Of a stretch of DNA of 34,179 nucleotides, positions 23,890 through 30,919 are shown piece by piece. Source of the DNA: a virus; IMG/VR virus record IMGVR_UViG_3300028364_000011, positions 1-34,179 of that record; one strand, written 5' to 3'. The notes under the pieces are model-generated. The model saw only the letters and a program-made list of their open reading frames with translations, was not told where the DNA came from and did not search any database. A program made the position numbers and the translations under genes. Positions within the stretch are counted from its first letter, which is position 1, and each line of letters begins with the position of its first letter.

Positions 23890-24534
23890 TTAATCCGTTA
23901 CTGTAAATATACAAAATTTCTTTGAATAAATATTAAGTTCAGTGTTAATTTTGTTTCTTAACTCAATTCTTTTATTTGGCTCTAGCTGTTGTAAATTCTT
24001 GGATAATTCCAAAGCTATTTTTTTAGCTATTGAGTTTATAAATACCATTTCATTCTTTGTAAGGCTTAATTTTGGCGTCTGGTGTAGATAGTCCATAAAA
24101 TTTAAATACTCTTTGCCATATCGCTTAATAATGCCTTTGTGGTACTTTATTGTGTCCCCTCCTTTGTGGCTGTTAGATGCAAAAGATTGAATATGAATAT
24201 TGTGTAAATTTAATGCTGTTGTTCGGTTCGCTCCGACTGAAATATTATGACCTCCAGCAAGCTTGCCAAAATTATCAGTTGCGATGCATGGATTTCCATA
24301 GTCAATAAACCTAGCTATTTTGTTAATGGTCGGTTGTAAATACTTTGACCGGTATTCATCTGGTGTTATAATATTATACTTTAAAACGGCTTTTTCGGCT
24401 TTCCATTTATCAGCATCTTTTTTTTCTTTAAGGTTTTTAGCGTGGATAATTGCACACTTATAATCACAAACGTTTTGCGCAAATTGTTTAGGATCAAATT
24501 TTACTTTGCAAATTTTACAAGTTTTTTGTTTCAT
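23890..24534 (-). CDS. NinG/Rap-type recombination protein, cysteine-poor variant
   Basis: 214 residues. The N-terminus has a zinc finger (Cys6, Cys9, Cys23, Cys27) and the basic linker KEKKDADKWKAEKAVLKY typical of lambda NinG (Rap), which acts on Holliday junctions and D-loops in phage recombination. The core LAGGHNISVGANRTTALNLH and IHIQSFASNSHKGGDTIKYH lines up with the NinG core, but the usual core cysteines (CxxC and QCxxCN) are replaced (CIAT, QSFASN). I recall such variants in Bacteroidota phages. It partners logically with the ERF annealing protein upstream. Its start shares one base with the stop of the previous gene. Confidence 0.8.
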   Translation of the reverse strand: MKQKTCKICKVKFDPKQFAQNVCDYKCAIIHAKNLKEKKDADKWKAEKAVLKYNIITPDEYRSKYLQPTINKIARFIDYGNPCIATDNFGKLAGGHNISVGANRTTALNLHNIHIQSFASNSHKGGDTIKYHKGIIKRYGKEYLNFMDYLHQTPKLSLTKNEMVFINSIAKKIALELSKNLQQLEPNKRIELRNKINTELNIYSKKFCIFTVTD

Positions 24535-24875
24535 TATCCTTGCTGTTTACTATGAACCATTTCACTTTTAAGAAAACTTATGTTTGTTCTGATTGCATCG
24601 CAAATTTTGTAACCTGAATCCATAACTCTTCTAAGTTGGTACATTTGCGGAAAACAAACATTAGCTTCGTTTACGGCTCGAGAAACGGTAAATTTTTGTT
24701 TTACTAAGTCAAATACCATAACTTCATAATGATTGTGTACGTCCGCCCGTACGGATTCCAAATAATAGAGTAAGCCTGTTATCTTTTGAATTAACATTGA
24801 TAATTCAGCACCGTCCTGTAAATTGCAATTGTAATACTGATTTACGTATCTGTTTAGTTTTTCTATTTCGTTCAT
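24534..24875 (-). CDS. Unknown helical protein
   Basis: 113 residues beginning MNEIEKLNRYVNQYYNCNLQ; almost wholly helical, with a likely coiled-coil stretch and RRVMDSGYKICDAIRTNISF near the end. No membrane segment or motif that I can name. It is in a tightly packed run: 4-base overlap with the gene upstream and one-base overlap with the NinG-like gene downstream, so it is probably translated together with them. It may be a recombination or replication accessory. Function not assigned. Confidence 0.6.
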   Translation of the reverse strand: MNEIEKLNRYVNQYYNCNLQDGAELSMLIQKITGLLYYLESVRADVHNHYEVMVFDLVKQKFTVSRAVNEANVCFPQMYQLRRVMDSGYKICDAIRTNISFLKSEMVHSKQQG

Positions 24876-25162
24876 TTCTTTACCATTTTATTATAAATTG
24901 CAATTGCTTTGTCTTTTTGATCTGCTGGCAATTTGTGAATGTGATACGTGTAGCTATTGCCAAACTTATTACATCGTTTAGCCTTTGTGGTTTCTAAATT
25001 TAAACCGTAATCTATTACTAAATTTGATACTCTAGTTCTAAATCCTGCCATTACAGGAAAAGCAAATAATGATACATTACCTTTTAATATCAAAGTTAGT
25101 AAAACTTCCTGCAAATTAGTCTTAGGATATGCAAATCCTTGAAATAAATTTTCTGTTTTCAT
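24872..25162 (-). CDS. Small winged-helix-like protein
   Basis: 96 residues beginning MKTENLFQGFAYPKTNLQEV. The middle, VLLTLILKGNVSLFAFPVMA then FRTRVSNLVIDYGLNL, has the look of a winged-helix DNA-binding unit (helix, helix, RVS recognition helix, beta wing with KRCNKFGNSYTYHIH). I have seen similar unnamed proteins in Bacteroidota phages. It lies just after the ATPase gene in the replication block. DNA binding is inferred, not shown. Confidence 0.6.
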   Translation of the reverse strand: MKTENLFQGFAYPKTNLQEVLLTLILKGNVSLFAFPVMAGFRTRVSNLVIDYGLNLETTKAKRCNKFGNSYTYHIHKLPADQKDKAIAIYNKMVKK

Positions 25163-25188
25163 AATTAATAATTTAAGTTGTTTTTATT

Positions 25189-26028
25189 TTACATCCAGTC
25201 TGGTGTGCTTTTTGGCAACCAGTCGTTATCGTCTACATAAAAGGTTATTGGGTCAAAAGGTTGGTTTCTTGAATACTCGCATTTTACGATTGTATTGTTA
25301 TCTTCCTTTTCGACAAATACAACCGTTTCCGCTTTTTTTAATATTGACGAACCAATATGACCAACGGGTTTTGACGTGCCAAAGTTCTTGTGAAGTATGC
25401 CCGTGCAATGCAAATTTCCTTTTGAGGTCCATTCAAGTAGTTTTTGCGTTAATCCTGTCGCTTGCTCTAAACTATTAAAATCAGTAACCAAATCTACAAA
25501 TCCGTCAATTGACATTAAACCTATTTTGTCCTTAAAATCGCTTTCAAATACAATCCAGTCAATAAAATCAAATCTTTCTTTTGGGGAATATTTACGAAGG
25601 CAAAAAGTTTTATAAAGGTCGTAATTACCTCCTATTAATTCTAAAACGCGCCTTTGAACTCTTTGCGTGTGAAAGTTTGATTGTTCGGTATCGAAAGAAA
25701 TTACAAATTTATCTTTAGTTTCATGTCCTTTTATTCCAGGATTAAAAACTGATGCAGTACCACCAATATAACCCGCTTCAATCATTGATTTAAAAAAGGT
25801 TTTTCTGGATTTTGACGCGCCAACAATGCAGGAAAAGTCGCCGTAACTTCCAAATGGTATCGGATAATAATTTCCTTTATATTGACTTTCGCCAATGCTA
25901 ATTGCTATCGGTTGTTGCTTAATCTCCTCGCTCGGGTCAATTAATGCTTCTTTGTAAATATCAGCAAAGTTTGTTACAATTTTACAATTTATCTGATTTT
26001 CTAGTTCCTCAAAGTTTAGTTTTTCCAT
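25189..26028 (-). CDS. RepA/RecA-like ATPase, probable replicative helicase
   Basis: 279 residues. Nucleotide-binding loop at residues 70-77 reads GASKSRKT: the lysine and threonine are kept but arginine stands where glycine usually precedes the lysine. A Walker B-like strand is KIGLMSIDGFVDLV, and a later GILHKNFGTSKPVGHIGSS recalls the sensor region of RSF1010 RepA-type hexameric helicases and other single-domain RecA-like ATPases. It is probably the phage helicase or a loader for host DnaB. It follows the methyltransferase gene by 2 bases. A recombination ATPase is the main alternative. Confidence 0.75.
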   Translation of the reverse strand: MEKLNFEELENQINCKIVTNFADIYKEALIDPSEEIKQQPIAISIGESQYKGNYYPIPFGSYGDFSCIVGASKSRKTFFKSMIEAGYIGGTASVFNPGIKGHETKDKFVISFDTEQSNFHTQRVQRRVLELIGGNYDLYKTFCLRKYSPKERFDFIDWIVFESDFKDKIGLMSIDGFVDLVTDFNSLEQATGLTQKLLEWTSKGNLHCTGILHKNFGTSKPVGHIGSSILKKAETVVFVEKEDNNTIVKCEYSRNQPFDPITFYVDDNDWLPKSTPDWM

Positions 26029-26030
26029 AA

Positions 26031-26858
26031 TTAAAACAAAATAGGATTAATTTTTTCTAGTTTTGTTTTAGAATATCCCAATTCTCGAAGTTCTTTCTTA
26101 TCTGTTTTGTTAGAATCAATTAATCTTTTTGCGTCTTTAAAAAAGTCTTTTTTAATCTCAAAACCAAAACTTTTACGCTCTAAATTTTCGCAAGCTATTA
26201 AAGTACTGCCACTACCTGCGCAAGGGTCAATAACTACATCTCCTTTATCGGTAAAAATAGAAATTAAATTTTCCAAAACTTTAATCGGCTTTTGCGTTGG
26301 GTGTACTTTTTCGGTTTCTGTGTCTCTAAACCAATCCAAACAATTCATTACCATTTTGCCTTTGTTGTTAAACTTTGGCAGTTTTTCACGATATAAAATT
26401 ACTGCATATTCACAATTTCCAACTACTCGCATATTTGCTTTTAAAACTTGTGCTGAAAAGTTTTTCCTAAATACTAAATTTATATATTTATTTAGACCGT
26501 ATTTTTTAGCTTTTTCGATTAGTTCAAATTGTTGTTCAAAGGCACAAAATACAATCATACAAGGGGCTGAACCTGTTTCTTTTGGCTCAGGCCTTAACAT
26601 TGTACTGCAAAAATGTAAAAATTCAGAAATTCTAAAATCTTTATCGGTATCAAAAAACTCTTTTCCTGCAAGTTTTGATTCTCCGTTTTTGTTGTCTCCA
26701 CCTTCATACCAACTTGGATTGGAAGCATAAGCATTTATGCCTAAATTGTAAGGAATATCGGCAATTATTAATTGTGCTTTTGGAACTGCATATCTTTTGT
26801 AGTTCTGGAAATGGTCGTTAAATAAATTTGGTTTAAATTCTGTTTTAATATTTTCCAT
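26031..26858 (-). CDS. DNA (adenine-N6 or cytosine-N4) methyltransferase
   Basis: 275 residues. N6_N4_Mtase-type layout: motif IV DIPYNLG at residues 34-40 comes first, and the SAM-binding motif I, DPCAGSGST at about 211-219, comes last, after VHPTQKP. This is the beta-class order. It transfers a methyl group from SAM to a base in a specific DNA site. No matching restriction gene is nearby, so it is an orphan methylase, most likely protecting phage DNA from host restriction or tuning replication. DIPY in place of DPPY is a normal variation. Confidence 0.92.
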   Translation of the reverse strand: MENIKTEFKPNLFNDHFQNYKRYAVPKAQLIIADIPYNLGINAYASNPSWYEGGDNKNGESKLAGKEFFDTDKDFRISEFLHFCSTMLRPEPKETGSAPCMIVFCAFEQQFELIEKAKKYGLNKYINLVFRKNFSAQVLKANMRVVGNCEYAVILYREKLPKFNNKGKMVMNCLDWFRDTETEKVHPTQKPIKVLENLISIFTDKGDVVIDPCAGSGSTLIACENLERKSFGFEIKKDFFKDAKRLIDSNKTDKKELRELGYSKTKLEKINPILF

Positions 26859-26870
26859 AATTTCTGTTTT

Positions 26871-27326
26871 TTATTTGTAAAAGTCAATGTTTTTAATTAT
26901 TTCGTTTGCTGTGTTATAGAAGGATTTTTCAACATTTTGTAAACTCCAACTTTCTAAAAGTTTTTTTTGAAATTCTTTTTTGTTTTCTGGAGTTATGGTT
27001 TTGTTTTGCTCTAAATAATCATTTACTGCCCTCTGGTTTAATTCTTGTTGCAAAAATGTAATATTGTACTCCAATGGATTTTTAAGGTCGTCTTTAAGCG
27101 CTATTAAAGCCGTTTCAATACTTCCGTAATATCTTACATTTTGCGTAATTTGTAAAGATAAAAGTTTTGCGAATAGTTTGTTATCGTTTACAAATTCCTT
27201 TTGATAGGCTTCTAGGCTTTCATTAAGCGTTTTTAAGGCGTTTATATCTTCTGGATACACATTTGTCTTGTTCCGTTTAAAAACATTGAATACACGTCTT
27301 AATGCGGTTTGTTCTTGCCAGCTCAT
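26871..27326 (-). CDS. Unknown helical protein in the replication block
   Basis: 151 residues beginning MSWQEQTALRRVFNVFKRNK. All-helical and charged, with KTLNESLEAYQKEFVNDNKL and a C-terminal LLESWSLQNVEKSFYNTANE. No motif or membrane segment recognised. Its start overlaps the next gene upstream by 4 bases (ATGA), part of a chain of such overlaps from the HNH gene down, so these products are probably made together. A helicase-loader or replication accessory role is possible from position only. Confidence 0.6.
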   Translation of the reverse strand: MSWQEQTALRRVFNVFKRNKTNVYPEDINALKTLNESLEAYQKEFVNDNKLFAKLLSLQITQNVRYYGSIETALIALKDDLKNPLEYNITFLQQELNQRAVNDYLEQNKTITPENKKEFQKKLLESWSLQNVEKSFYNTANEIIKNIDFYK

Positions 27327-27589
27327 AATTTTGGTTTTTTATTTTCAATTATTTTAATTTGCGTTCTTATCCAAATGCAAATAAGCTGGGTGCAAAATTT
27401 ATCTGATTTATTAAAATCTTCTTTGATGCCGTTTAAAATACCTTGCTTTATTATTTTAAATTTAATTTCTGCAAATTCCTGATAAATATCTTTGATTGTG
27501 TTTTTTAAATCAAACGATTCATTATCTGTTAAAACCAACGAAGCTAAAAGTAAGTTTGTAATTTTTAATTCCCGATTTGTATTTATCAT
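27323..27589 (-). CDS. Unknown small protein in the replication block
   Basis: 88 residues beginning MINTNRELKITNLLLASLVL; helical, ending in a basic tail (IKIIENKKPKL). Not a membrane protein despite the leucine-rich start. ATGA overlaps join it to both neighbours. I do not recognise it. It lies directly after the initiator-like gene and may assist it. Confidence 0.6.
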   Translation of the reverse strand: MINTNRELKITNLLLASLVLTDNESFDLKNTIKDIYQEFAEIKFKIIKQGILNGIKEDFNKSDKFCTQLICIWIRTQIKIIENKKPKL

Positions 27590-28260
27590 AACCTGTCTTT
27601 ATTTTGATATTGAACTTCTTTTGTTTTTAACTCTTTTCGTTTTTTAACCCAATTTACGAAATGCGATTTGTAGTCTTTTATGTTGTTTTTAATTTCTCCT
27701 TGTTGGATTAAATGGATGTTATAATCTTTTAATGCAAATTCGATTGTAACTGGTGTTAATACTTTTTGCATAAAAATTGCTTCCTTCCAAATATTATCTT
27801 CTAAGCATTGATTAGCAAAATCATCAGAGCGGTTTGTTGTTAATGGTTCTTTGTTTATTGGTTTATCTATACTACTATTGCTTTGTCCATTGCTTTGCCC
27901 TATGGTTTCTATTTGCTTTGCCCTATGGTTTATAATTGCTTTGTCCAATGCTTTGCCGTTTTTTGGCACATCATTGTTTAAGCTAATTATGTTTGATGAA
28001 TATTGATTTTGTGATTTTTGGATCAATTCTATAAATCCAAATTCTACCAATTCATTAAAGTACCTAATATAAGTTTGATGCTTTTTTATTCCTAATGCAT
28101 CCATAACCATTTGAGTAGGAAAACCAAATTTTGCCTTCCAACCTAATCGGTTACAATGTTCAATAGCAAAAAAATAAATTGCAGTATGATTTACTGAAAT
28201 CTTTTCTGGATTTTCAAAACACCAATCAAAATAATTTCTTGAAAGTTCATAACTATTCAT
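27586..28260 (-). CDS. Replication initiator-like protein with winged helix
   Basis: 224 residues. Residues about 20-95 form a winged-helix region: VNHTAIYFFAIEHCNRLGWK, GFPTQMVMDALGIKKHQTYI, then YFNELVEFGFIELIQKS. This matches a family common in Bacteroidota phages and mobile elements that is usually annotated as a replication or DnaD-like protein. The middle (about 105-145) is a polar linker with QSNGQSNSS. The C-terminus (VNWVKKRKELKTKE) is basic. It probably binds the phage origin and loads the helicase. The polar linker region may also hold the origin, but I could not see clear iterons. Confidence 0.75.
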   Translation of the reverse strand: MNSYELSRNYFDWCFENPEKISVNHTAIYFFAIEHCNRLGWKAKFGFPTQMVMDALGIKKHQTYIRYFNELVEFGFIELIQKSQNQYSSNIISLNNDVPKNGKALDKAIINHRAKQIETIGQSNGQSNSSIDKPINKEPLTTNRSDDFANQCLEDNIWKEAIFMQKVLTPVTIEFALKDYNIHLIQQGEIKNNIKDYKSHFVNWVKKRKELKTKEVQYQNKDRL

Positions 28261-28784
28261 GATTCCTTTATTTTATTCCAACAAATTCCACAAAAATACT
28301 TAACAGCTTCGTGAGGATTGTTTATTTTTCCACAAGATTTTTCCATACTTAAAACAACTTCATTTAAACCTAATTTATCTATAAAATTCTTTATTGACAA
28401 TTTAAACTTTTCGCTCAAACAATTTTCTGGAAAATAAATTGTAAAAGTATAATCTACTCTTTCAATTTCAGCATCGCATATTGTTTTTTGATTTTTTAAA
28501 AGCTTTTTATATTGATTGTATTGCATTTTAGCAACTTTCATTTTTTCAAACTTTATAATTAAAGTTTCTGGAATTGCTTCTAAGGAAACACAACCTTTAC
28601 CTCTATTGCAGTCAAAACAAGCTGTTATTAAATTTTCAATAGAATTATCACCGCCTTTTGCAATTGGATGAATATGATCTATTTCTAAAGGTACTGTAGG
28701 AGGTTTTGCAGAACAATACTGACAAGTAAAATTATCTCGCTTAAAAACCTCAAATCTTTTTTTTACACTAATTGATTTTCTCAT
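28257..28784 (-). CDS. HNH endonuclease heading the replication operon
   Basis: 175 residues. Classic HNH: RFEVFKRDNFTCQYC with Cys21 and Cys24, EIDHIHPIAKGGDN with Asp36-His37, NLITACFDCNRGKG with Cys56 and Cys59. The C-terminal 90 residues are an added helical domain of unknown role, with CGICWNK near the end. Unlike a freestanding homing gene, it overlaps the initiator-like gene by 4 bases and leads the operon, so it may work in replication or recombination. Its start is 1 base from a structured leader (28785-28892). Confidence 0.85.
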   Translation of the reverse strand: MRKSISVKKRFEVFKRDNFTCQYCSAKPPTVPLEIDHIHPIAKGGDNSIENLITACFDCNRGKGCVSLEAIPETLIIKFEKMKVAKMQYNQYKKLLKNQKTICDAEIERVDYTFTIYFPENCLSEKFKLSIKNFIDKLGLNEVVLSMEKSCGKINNPHEAVKYFCGICWNKIKES

Positions 28785-28892
28785 ACTGTGGTAGTTTTAT
28801 AAAATGACAAAAGCCTTAAAAAATGCTACCACACATTTAATAAGGCTTTGTCGATTAGTCAGGCGACTAAATATCTTATCGTAAGTGGTAGG
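28785..28892 (-). promoter_or_regulatory. Structured 5' leader with competing pairings
   Basis: Read on the minus strand, CTACCAC occurs near the 5' end (28891-28885), its complement GTGGTAG in the middle (28832-28826), and CTACCAC again just before the start codon (28794-28788). The middle copy can pair with either outer copy but not both. Two more hairpins lie between them: TTAGTC/GACTAA with a 4-base loop (28855-28870), and AAAGCCTTA with TAAGGCTTT (28811-28819 and 28841-28849). This could be a switch, an autoregulatory site or an attenuator. No known riboswitch class was recognised. Confidence 0.5.
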
Positions 28893-28901
28893 TTACTGAT
28901 G

Positions 28902-28909
28902 CAAATATA
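28902..28909 (-). promoter_or_regulatory. Promoter (-7 box) for the replication operon
   Basis: Minus strand TATATTTG, about 118 bases before the HNH start codon. The first base of RNA would lie near 28895, so the transcript would hold all the leader structures. No TTG at the expected upstream spacing. Confidence 0.45.
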
Positions 28910-28920
28910 AGAAATACTTT

Positions 28921-29256
28921 TTACTTTTCGTGTATGTTTCCGATTATTTTATCTAAAACTCGCAAATCAAAAAGTGGTTTTTCTATAAAACGATTTTTTA
29001 AAAACCAAGCTAAACTATCCTTATTCCAAAAAACACAAAACGGTAGTTCGTGATTGTTACCTTTAATCAAATCCCCCTCGTAAATTTTCATCTCATTGAT
29101 TGTTAGTTTGCCTGTAAATTGACCGACTGATTCGGGGATCACTTCGTAAGTATTTATTCCAGAAATAATAAAAGATTGAATTTCGTCATCATAATAATGC
29201 CCACAAACCCACCCTTTACCGTCAACTCTTAATCCTCTAAATTTTATCGTTCGCAT
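28921..29256 (-). CDS. YopX-family protein
   Basis: 111 residues. Typical YopX pattern: MRTIKFRGLRVDGKGWVCGH, then EVIPESVGQFTGKLTINEMK, IYEGDLIKG, and a C-terminal IIGNIHEK. Found in many phages of Gram-positive and Bacteroidota hosts; its biochemical job is unknown. It overlaps the gene upstream by 13 bases. Likely cytoplasmic, early or middle expression. Confidence 0.85.
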   Translation of the reverse strand: MRTIKFRGLRVDGKGWVCGHYYDDEIQSFIISGINTYEVIPESVGQFTGKLTINEMKIYEGDLIKGNNHELPFCVFWNKDSLAWFLKNRFIEKPLFDLRVLDKIIGNIHEK

Positions 29257-29696
29257 AATTTCAATGTGTTAATGTCAATTGCTAATCCTTTGTAAATAAG
29301 TCCTTGCCAGTCAAAATGCCATTCATTTAACTTTTGCATTATTAAATATCCATCCATTAAATCAATTGTTTGACTGTAATTTTGCGTTTCAATATCTAAT
29401 AATATTTCTCCATTTAAAAATTGATAAATTTTAACATTTCTTTTAATATTGTCGTAAATCCAAGCATTAGGTACAAACGTAATTCCTTCAATCGTAATTG
29501 GTTTTGTAAGGTCGCTTAGTGGACGTAAAATTGGTTTAATATCTTTTATCATTGAAGTGTTTTCGTAAGTACCTCTAAAAATTGATTCTACATTTTCTTT
29601 TGAAACACCTGTAACTATATCAAATTCTTTTCCATTTTGTATTTTTAATTCATAAGGCAAATATCCCGATAAATGTTTTAATTCTAATTTTTCCAT
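29244..29696 (-). CDS. Unknown phage protein
   Basis: 150 residues from the ATG at 29696 (MEKLELKHLSGYLPYELKIQ). A longer open frame reaches 29762 but would overlap the upstream gene by about 80 bases, so the shorter start is preferred. The start LKHLSGYLPYELK and the ITIEGITFVPNAWI stretch resemble unnamed proteins seen often in Bacteroidota phages. Beta-rich, soluble. Overlaps the YopX-like gene by 13 bases and the gene upstream by 13. Function unknown. Confidence 0.65.
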   Translation of the reverse strand: MEKLELKHLSGYLPYELKIQNGKEFDIVTGVSKENVESIFRGTYENTSMIKDIKPILRPLSDLTKPITIEGITFVPNAWIYDNIKRNVKIYQFLNGEILLDIETQNYSQTIDLMDGYLIMQKLNEWHFDWQGLIYKGLAIDINTLKLCER

Positions 29697-29869
29697 GATT
29701 TCGTAAATTTTAATAATGTTAAATAATTTTCTTCTGTAAAAACTTCTTTTCGTGTTTTGCATTTTCGCTTTCTAAATGCACTGTAAGGCATTCCTATCAC
29801 TTCAGCGGCTCTTTTACCTGACATTCCTAATGTAGAGGTCAGGTTGTTTATTTTCTCGTTTGCGGTCAT
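29684..29869 (-). CDS. Small HTH-like DNA-binding protein
   Basis: 61 residues. MTANEKINNLTSTLGMSGKR followed by AAEVIGMPYSAFRKRKCKTR looks like a short helix-turn-helix (GKRAAEVIGMPYSAFRKR) with a basic recognition helix; then EENYLTLLKFTKSW. It could be a Cro- or excisionase-type regulator. A small hairpin lies 17-32 bases ahead of its start. It belongs to the transcript that starts near 30172. Confidence 0.6.
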   Translation of the reverse strand: MTANEKINNLTSTLGMSGKRAAEVIGMPYSAFRKRKCKTRKEVFTEENYLTLLKFTKSWKN

Positions 29870-29885
29870 GTTATGCGGGTTTTAA

Positions 29886-29901
29886 GGGGTTTTTACACCC
29901 C
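29886..29901 (-). other. Small hairpin ahead of the HTH-like gene
   Basis: GGGGT (29886-29890) pairs with ACCCC (29897-29901) with a 6-base loop; there is no U tract on the minus strand, so it is not a normal terminator. It may protect or regulate the mRNA of the gene starting at 29869. Confidence 0.4.
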
Positions 29902-29910
29902 GATTGTTTA

Positions 29911-30120
29911 TTAATCTCTAAATATTTCACTGTCATACTTTATAGGCTCTTCAACCCATATTTTTGTAAATTTTACTTTTAAAGGTCTGTTTATAAAATT
30001 AACTTGATCTATAAAAGCAGTTCTACCTAAGCAATAAAATCCTATTTTTCGTTTTGTAACTTCGCCATTTTCTAAATGTAAAATATAGTTTCCGTTGTAT
30101 TCCATTTCTTGTCTTGGCAT
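29911..30120 (-). CDS. Unknown 69-residue protein
   Basis: 69 residues beginning MPRQEMEYNGNYILHLENGE. Beta-rich small protein (NYILHLENGEVTKRKIGFY), with no membrane segment. It is first in the transcript from the operator-bearing promoter at 30172-30196, with a leader of about 50 bases. First genes behind such operators are often regulators, but nothing here looks like a DNA-binding motif. Unknown. Confidence 0.6.
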   Translation of the reverse strand: MPRQEMEYNGNYILHLENGEVTKRKIGFYCLGRTAFIDQVNFINRPLKVKFTKIWVEEPIKYDSEIFRD

Positions 30121-30171
30121 AATTTCTAGTTGTTTGAGCTTGCCGTGATAATCACTTCCTTAACTCTGGTA

Positions 30172-30196
30172 CAAATATAAGGAACAAAAGTGTTCC
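30172..30196 (-). promoter_or_regulatory. Promoter with palindromic operator
   Basis: CAAATATA (30172-30179) gives a TATATTTG box on minus. Directly upstream is GGAACA-AAAG-TGTTCC (30181-30196), a perfect 6-bp inverted repeat filling the promoter spacer; a TTTTG lies 16 bases upstream of the box. A protein bound to the palindrome would block RNA polymerase. Two TGTTAA copies, 11 bases apart, follow at 30201-30218. Confidence 0.6.
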
Positions 30197-30225
30197 AAAA
30201 TGTTAATGCAGTGTTAAAGTTTTAA

Positions 30226-30254
30226 AATAAAAAAAGCCAATCTTGCGACTGGCT
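30226..30254 (-). terminator. Terminator of the early (recombination) unit
   Basis: AGCCAATC (30235-30242) pairs with GACTGGCT (30247-30254). In minus-strand RNA the loop is GCAA, a stable GNRA tetraloop, with 8 base pairs including one G-U, followed by a 7-base U run from the A's at 30229-30235. The stretch 30121-30308 holds only this terminator, promoter elements and a second -7 box. Confidence 0.85.
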
Positions 30255-30292
30255 TCTAAATTTAAAAACAAAAAAATTAAACTATGAAAAAA

Positions 30293-30300
30293 CAAAGATA
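30293..30300 (-). promoter_or_regulatory. Orphan -7 box upstream of the terminator
   Basis: Minus strand TATCTTTG, 38 bases ahead of the terminator hairpin, with no gene in between. It could start a short RNA of about 60 bases or be a chance match. Confidence 0.3.
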
Positions 30301-30308
30301 GTGAATTT

Positions 30309-30548
30309 TTACATTGTTTCATTAAAATCTTTTCTAATAATTGTTTCAATCTTTTTGACCATATCATTAAAATAAGTTGTTTTTTGAACTGTCGAAGTAT
30401 CGGCAATACTATCTATAAACTCTTCGCAAAACTTGACCTGTTGCAGCATCTGCTTGGACGTTGGTTTTAGCTGGTCGTAAATTTCTAGTTCAATCATTTT
30501 AATGCAAACCAATTGATGCATTAGTTGGTGTTTTTTCTTGGGATTCAT
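30309..30548 (-). CDS. Unknown 79-residue helical protein
   Basis: 79 residues beginning MNPKKKHQLMHQLVCIKMIE; all helical, with LQQVKFCEEFIDSIADTS and a charged C-terminus. Start overlaps the gene upstream by 4 bases (ATGA). It is the last gene before the early-unit terminator. Small helical proteins of this type near ERF genes are common in phages but without known function. The overlapping frame at 30203-30406 is a shadow. Confidence 0.65.
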   Translation of the reverse strand: MNPKKKHQLMHQLVCIKMIELEIYDQLKPTSKQMLQQVKFCEEFIDSIADTSTVQKTTYFNDMVKKIETIIRKDFNETM

Positions 30549-30919
30549 AATTCCTTTAATTTTAAAAATTCATCAAAGGTTACGGTTACCTTTGTTTTGG
30601 AAAAAACACGAACATAAAATTCGTTGTCGCTCTCGAACTTTGTAAAGTAACATTCCAAATCACTTTTAACCAATGATCTTGGATTTTTCCAAATTGGCAA
30701 TCCTTCTGCTAGTTCTTGAATTTCTTGAATCGTAAGGTCTTTTACATTGACCTGTGTGTTGTTTATTGTATTCATAATTTTGTTTAATTTTGAGTTTATA
30801 ACGATGAATTCGTCTATTATTTTAAATTTTATGTTTTTTAAATGATGTTTTTTACTAACAAAATCTTTGTGCTCTTTAAAACTATTGTAACCTTTAATCT
30901 GATTTTTTGTCTGTTTCAT
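30545..30919 (-). CDS. Unknown early protein, start uncertain
   Basis: 124 residues from the ATG at 30919, which has an AAAGGA sequence just ahead and overlaps the gene upstream by 26 bases. A second ATG at 30775 would give 76 residues (MNTINNTQVNVKDLTIQEIQ) with an A-rich context like other starts here. The N-terminal part is very basic (KEHKDFVSKKHHLKNIKFK); the C-terminal part is acidic and compact. No motif recognised. Which start is used cannot be told. Confidence 0.55.
   Translation of the reverse strand: MKQTKNQIKGYNSFKEHKDFVSKKHHLKNIKFKIIDEFIVINSKLNKIMNTINNTQVNVKDLTIQEIQELAEGLPIWKNPRSLVKSDLECYFTKFESDNEFYVRVFSKTKVTVTFDEFLKLKEL

Noticed and set aside
26107-26730. Plus-strand open frame of 207 codons opposite the methyltransferase
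   Set aside because: Mirror of a well-supported enzyme gene with catalytic motifs; no promoter on that strand and serine/leucine/phenylalanine-rich antisense composition.
28855-28892. Possible tRNA or known riboswitch in the 28.8 kb gap
   Set aside because: No T-loop or acceptor pattern on either strand, and no riboswitch core I know; kept only as a structured leader.
30203-30406. Open frame of 67 codons on the minus strand
   Set aside because: It runs through the terminator hairpin at 30226-30254 and overlaps the better gene at 30309-30548 in another frame.
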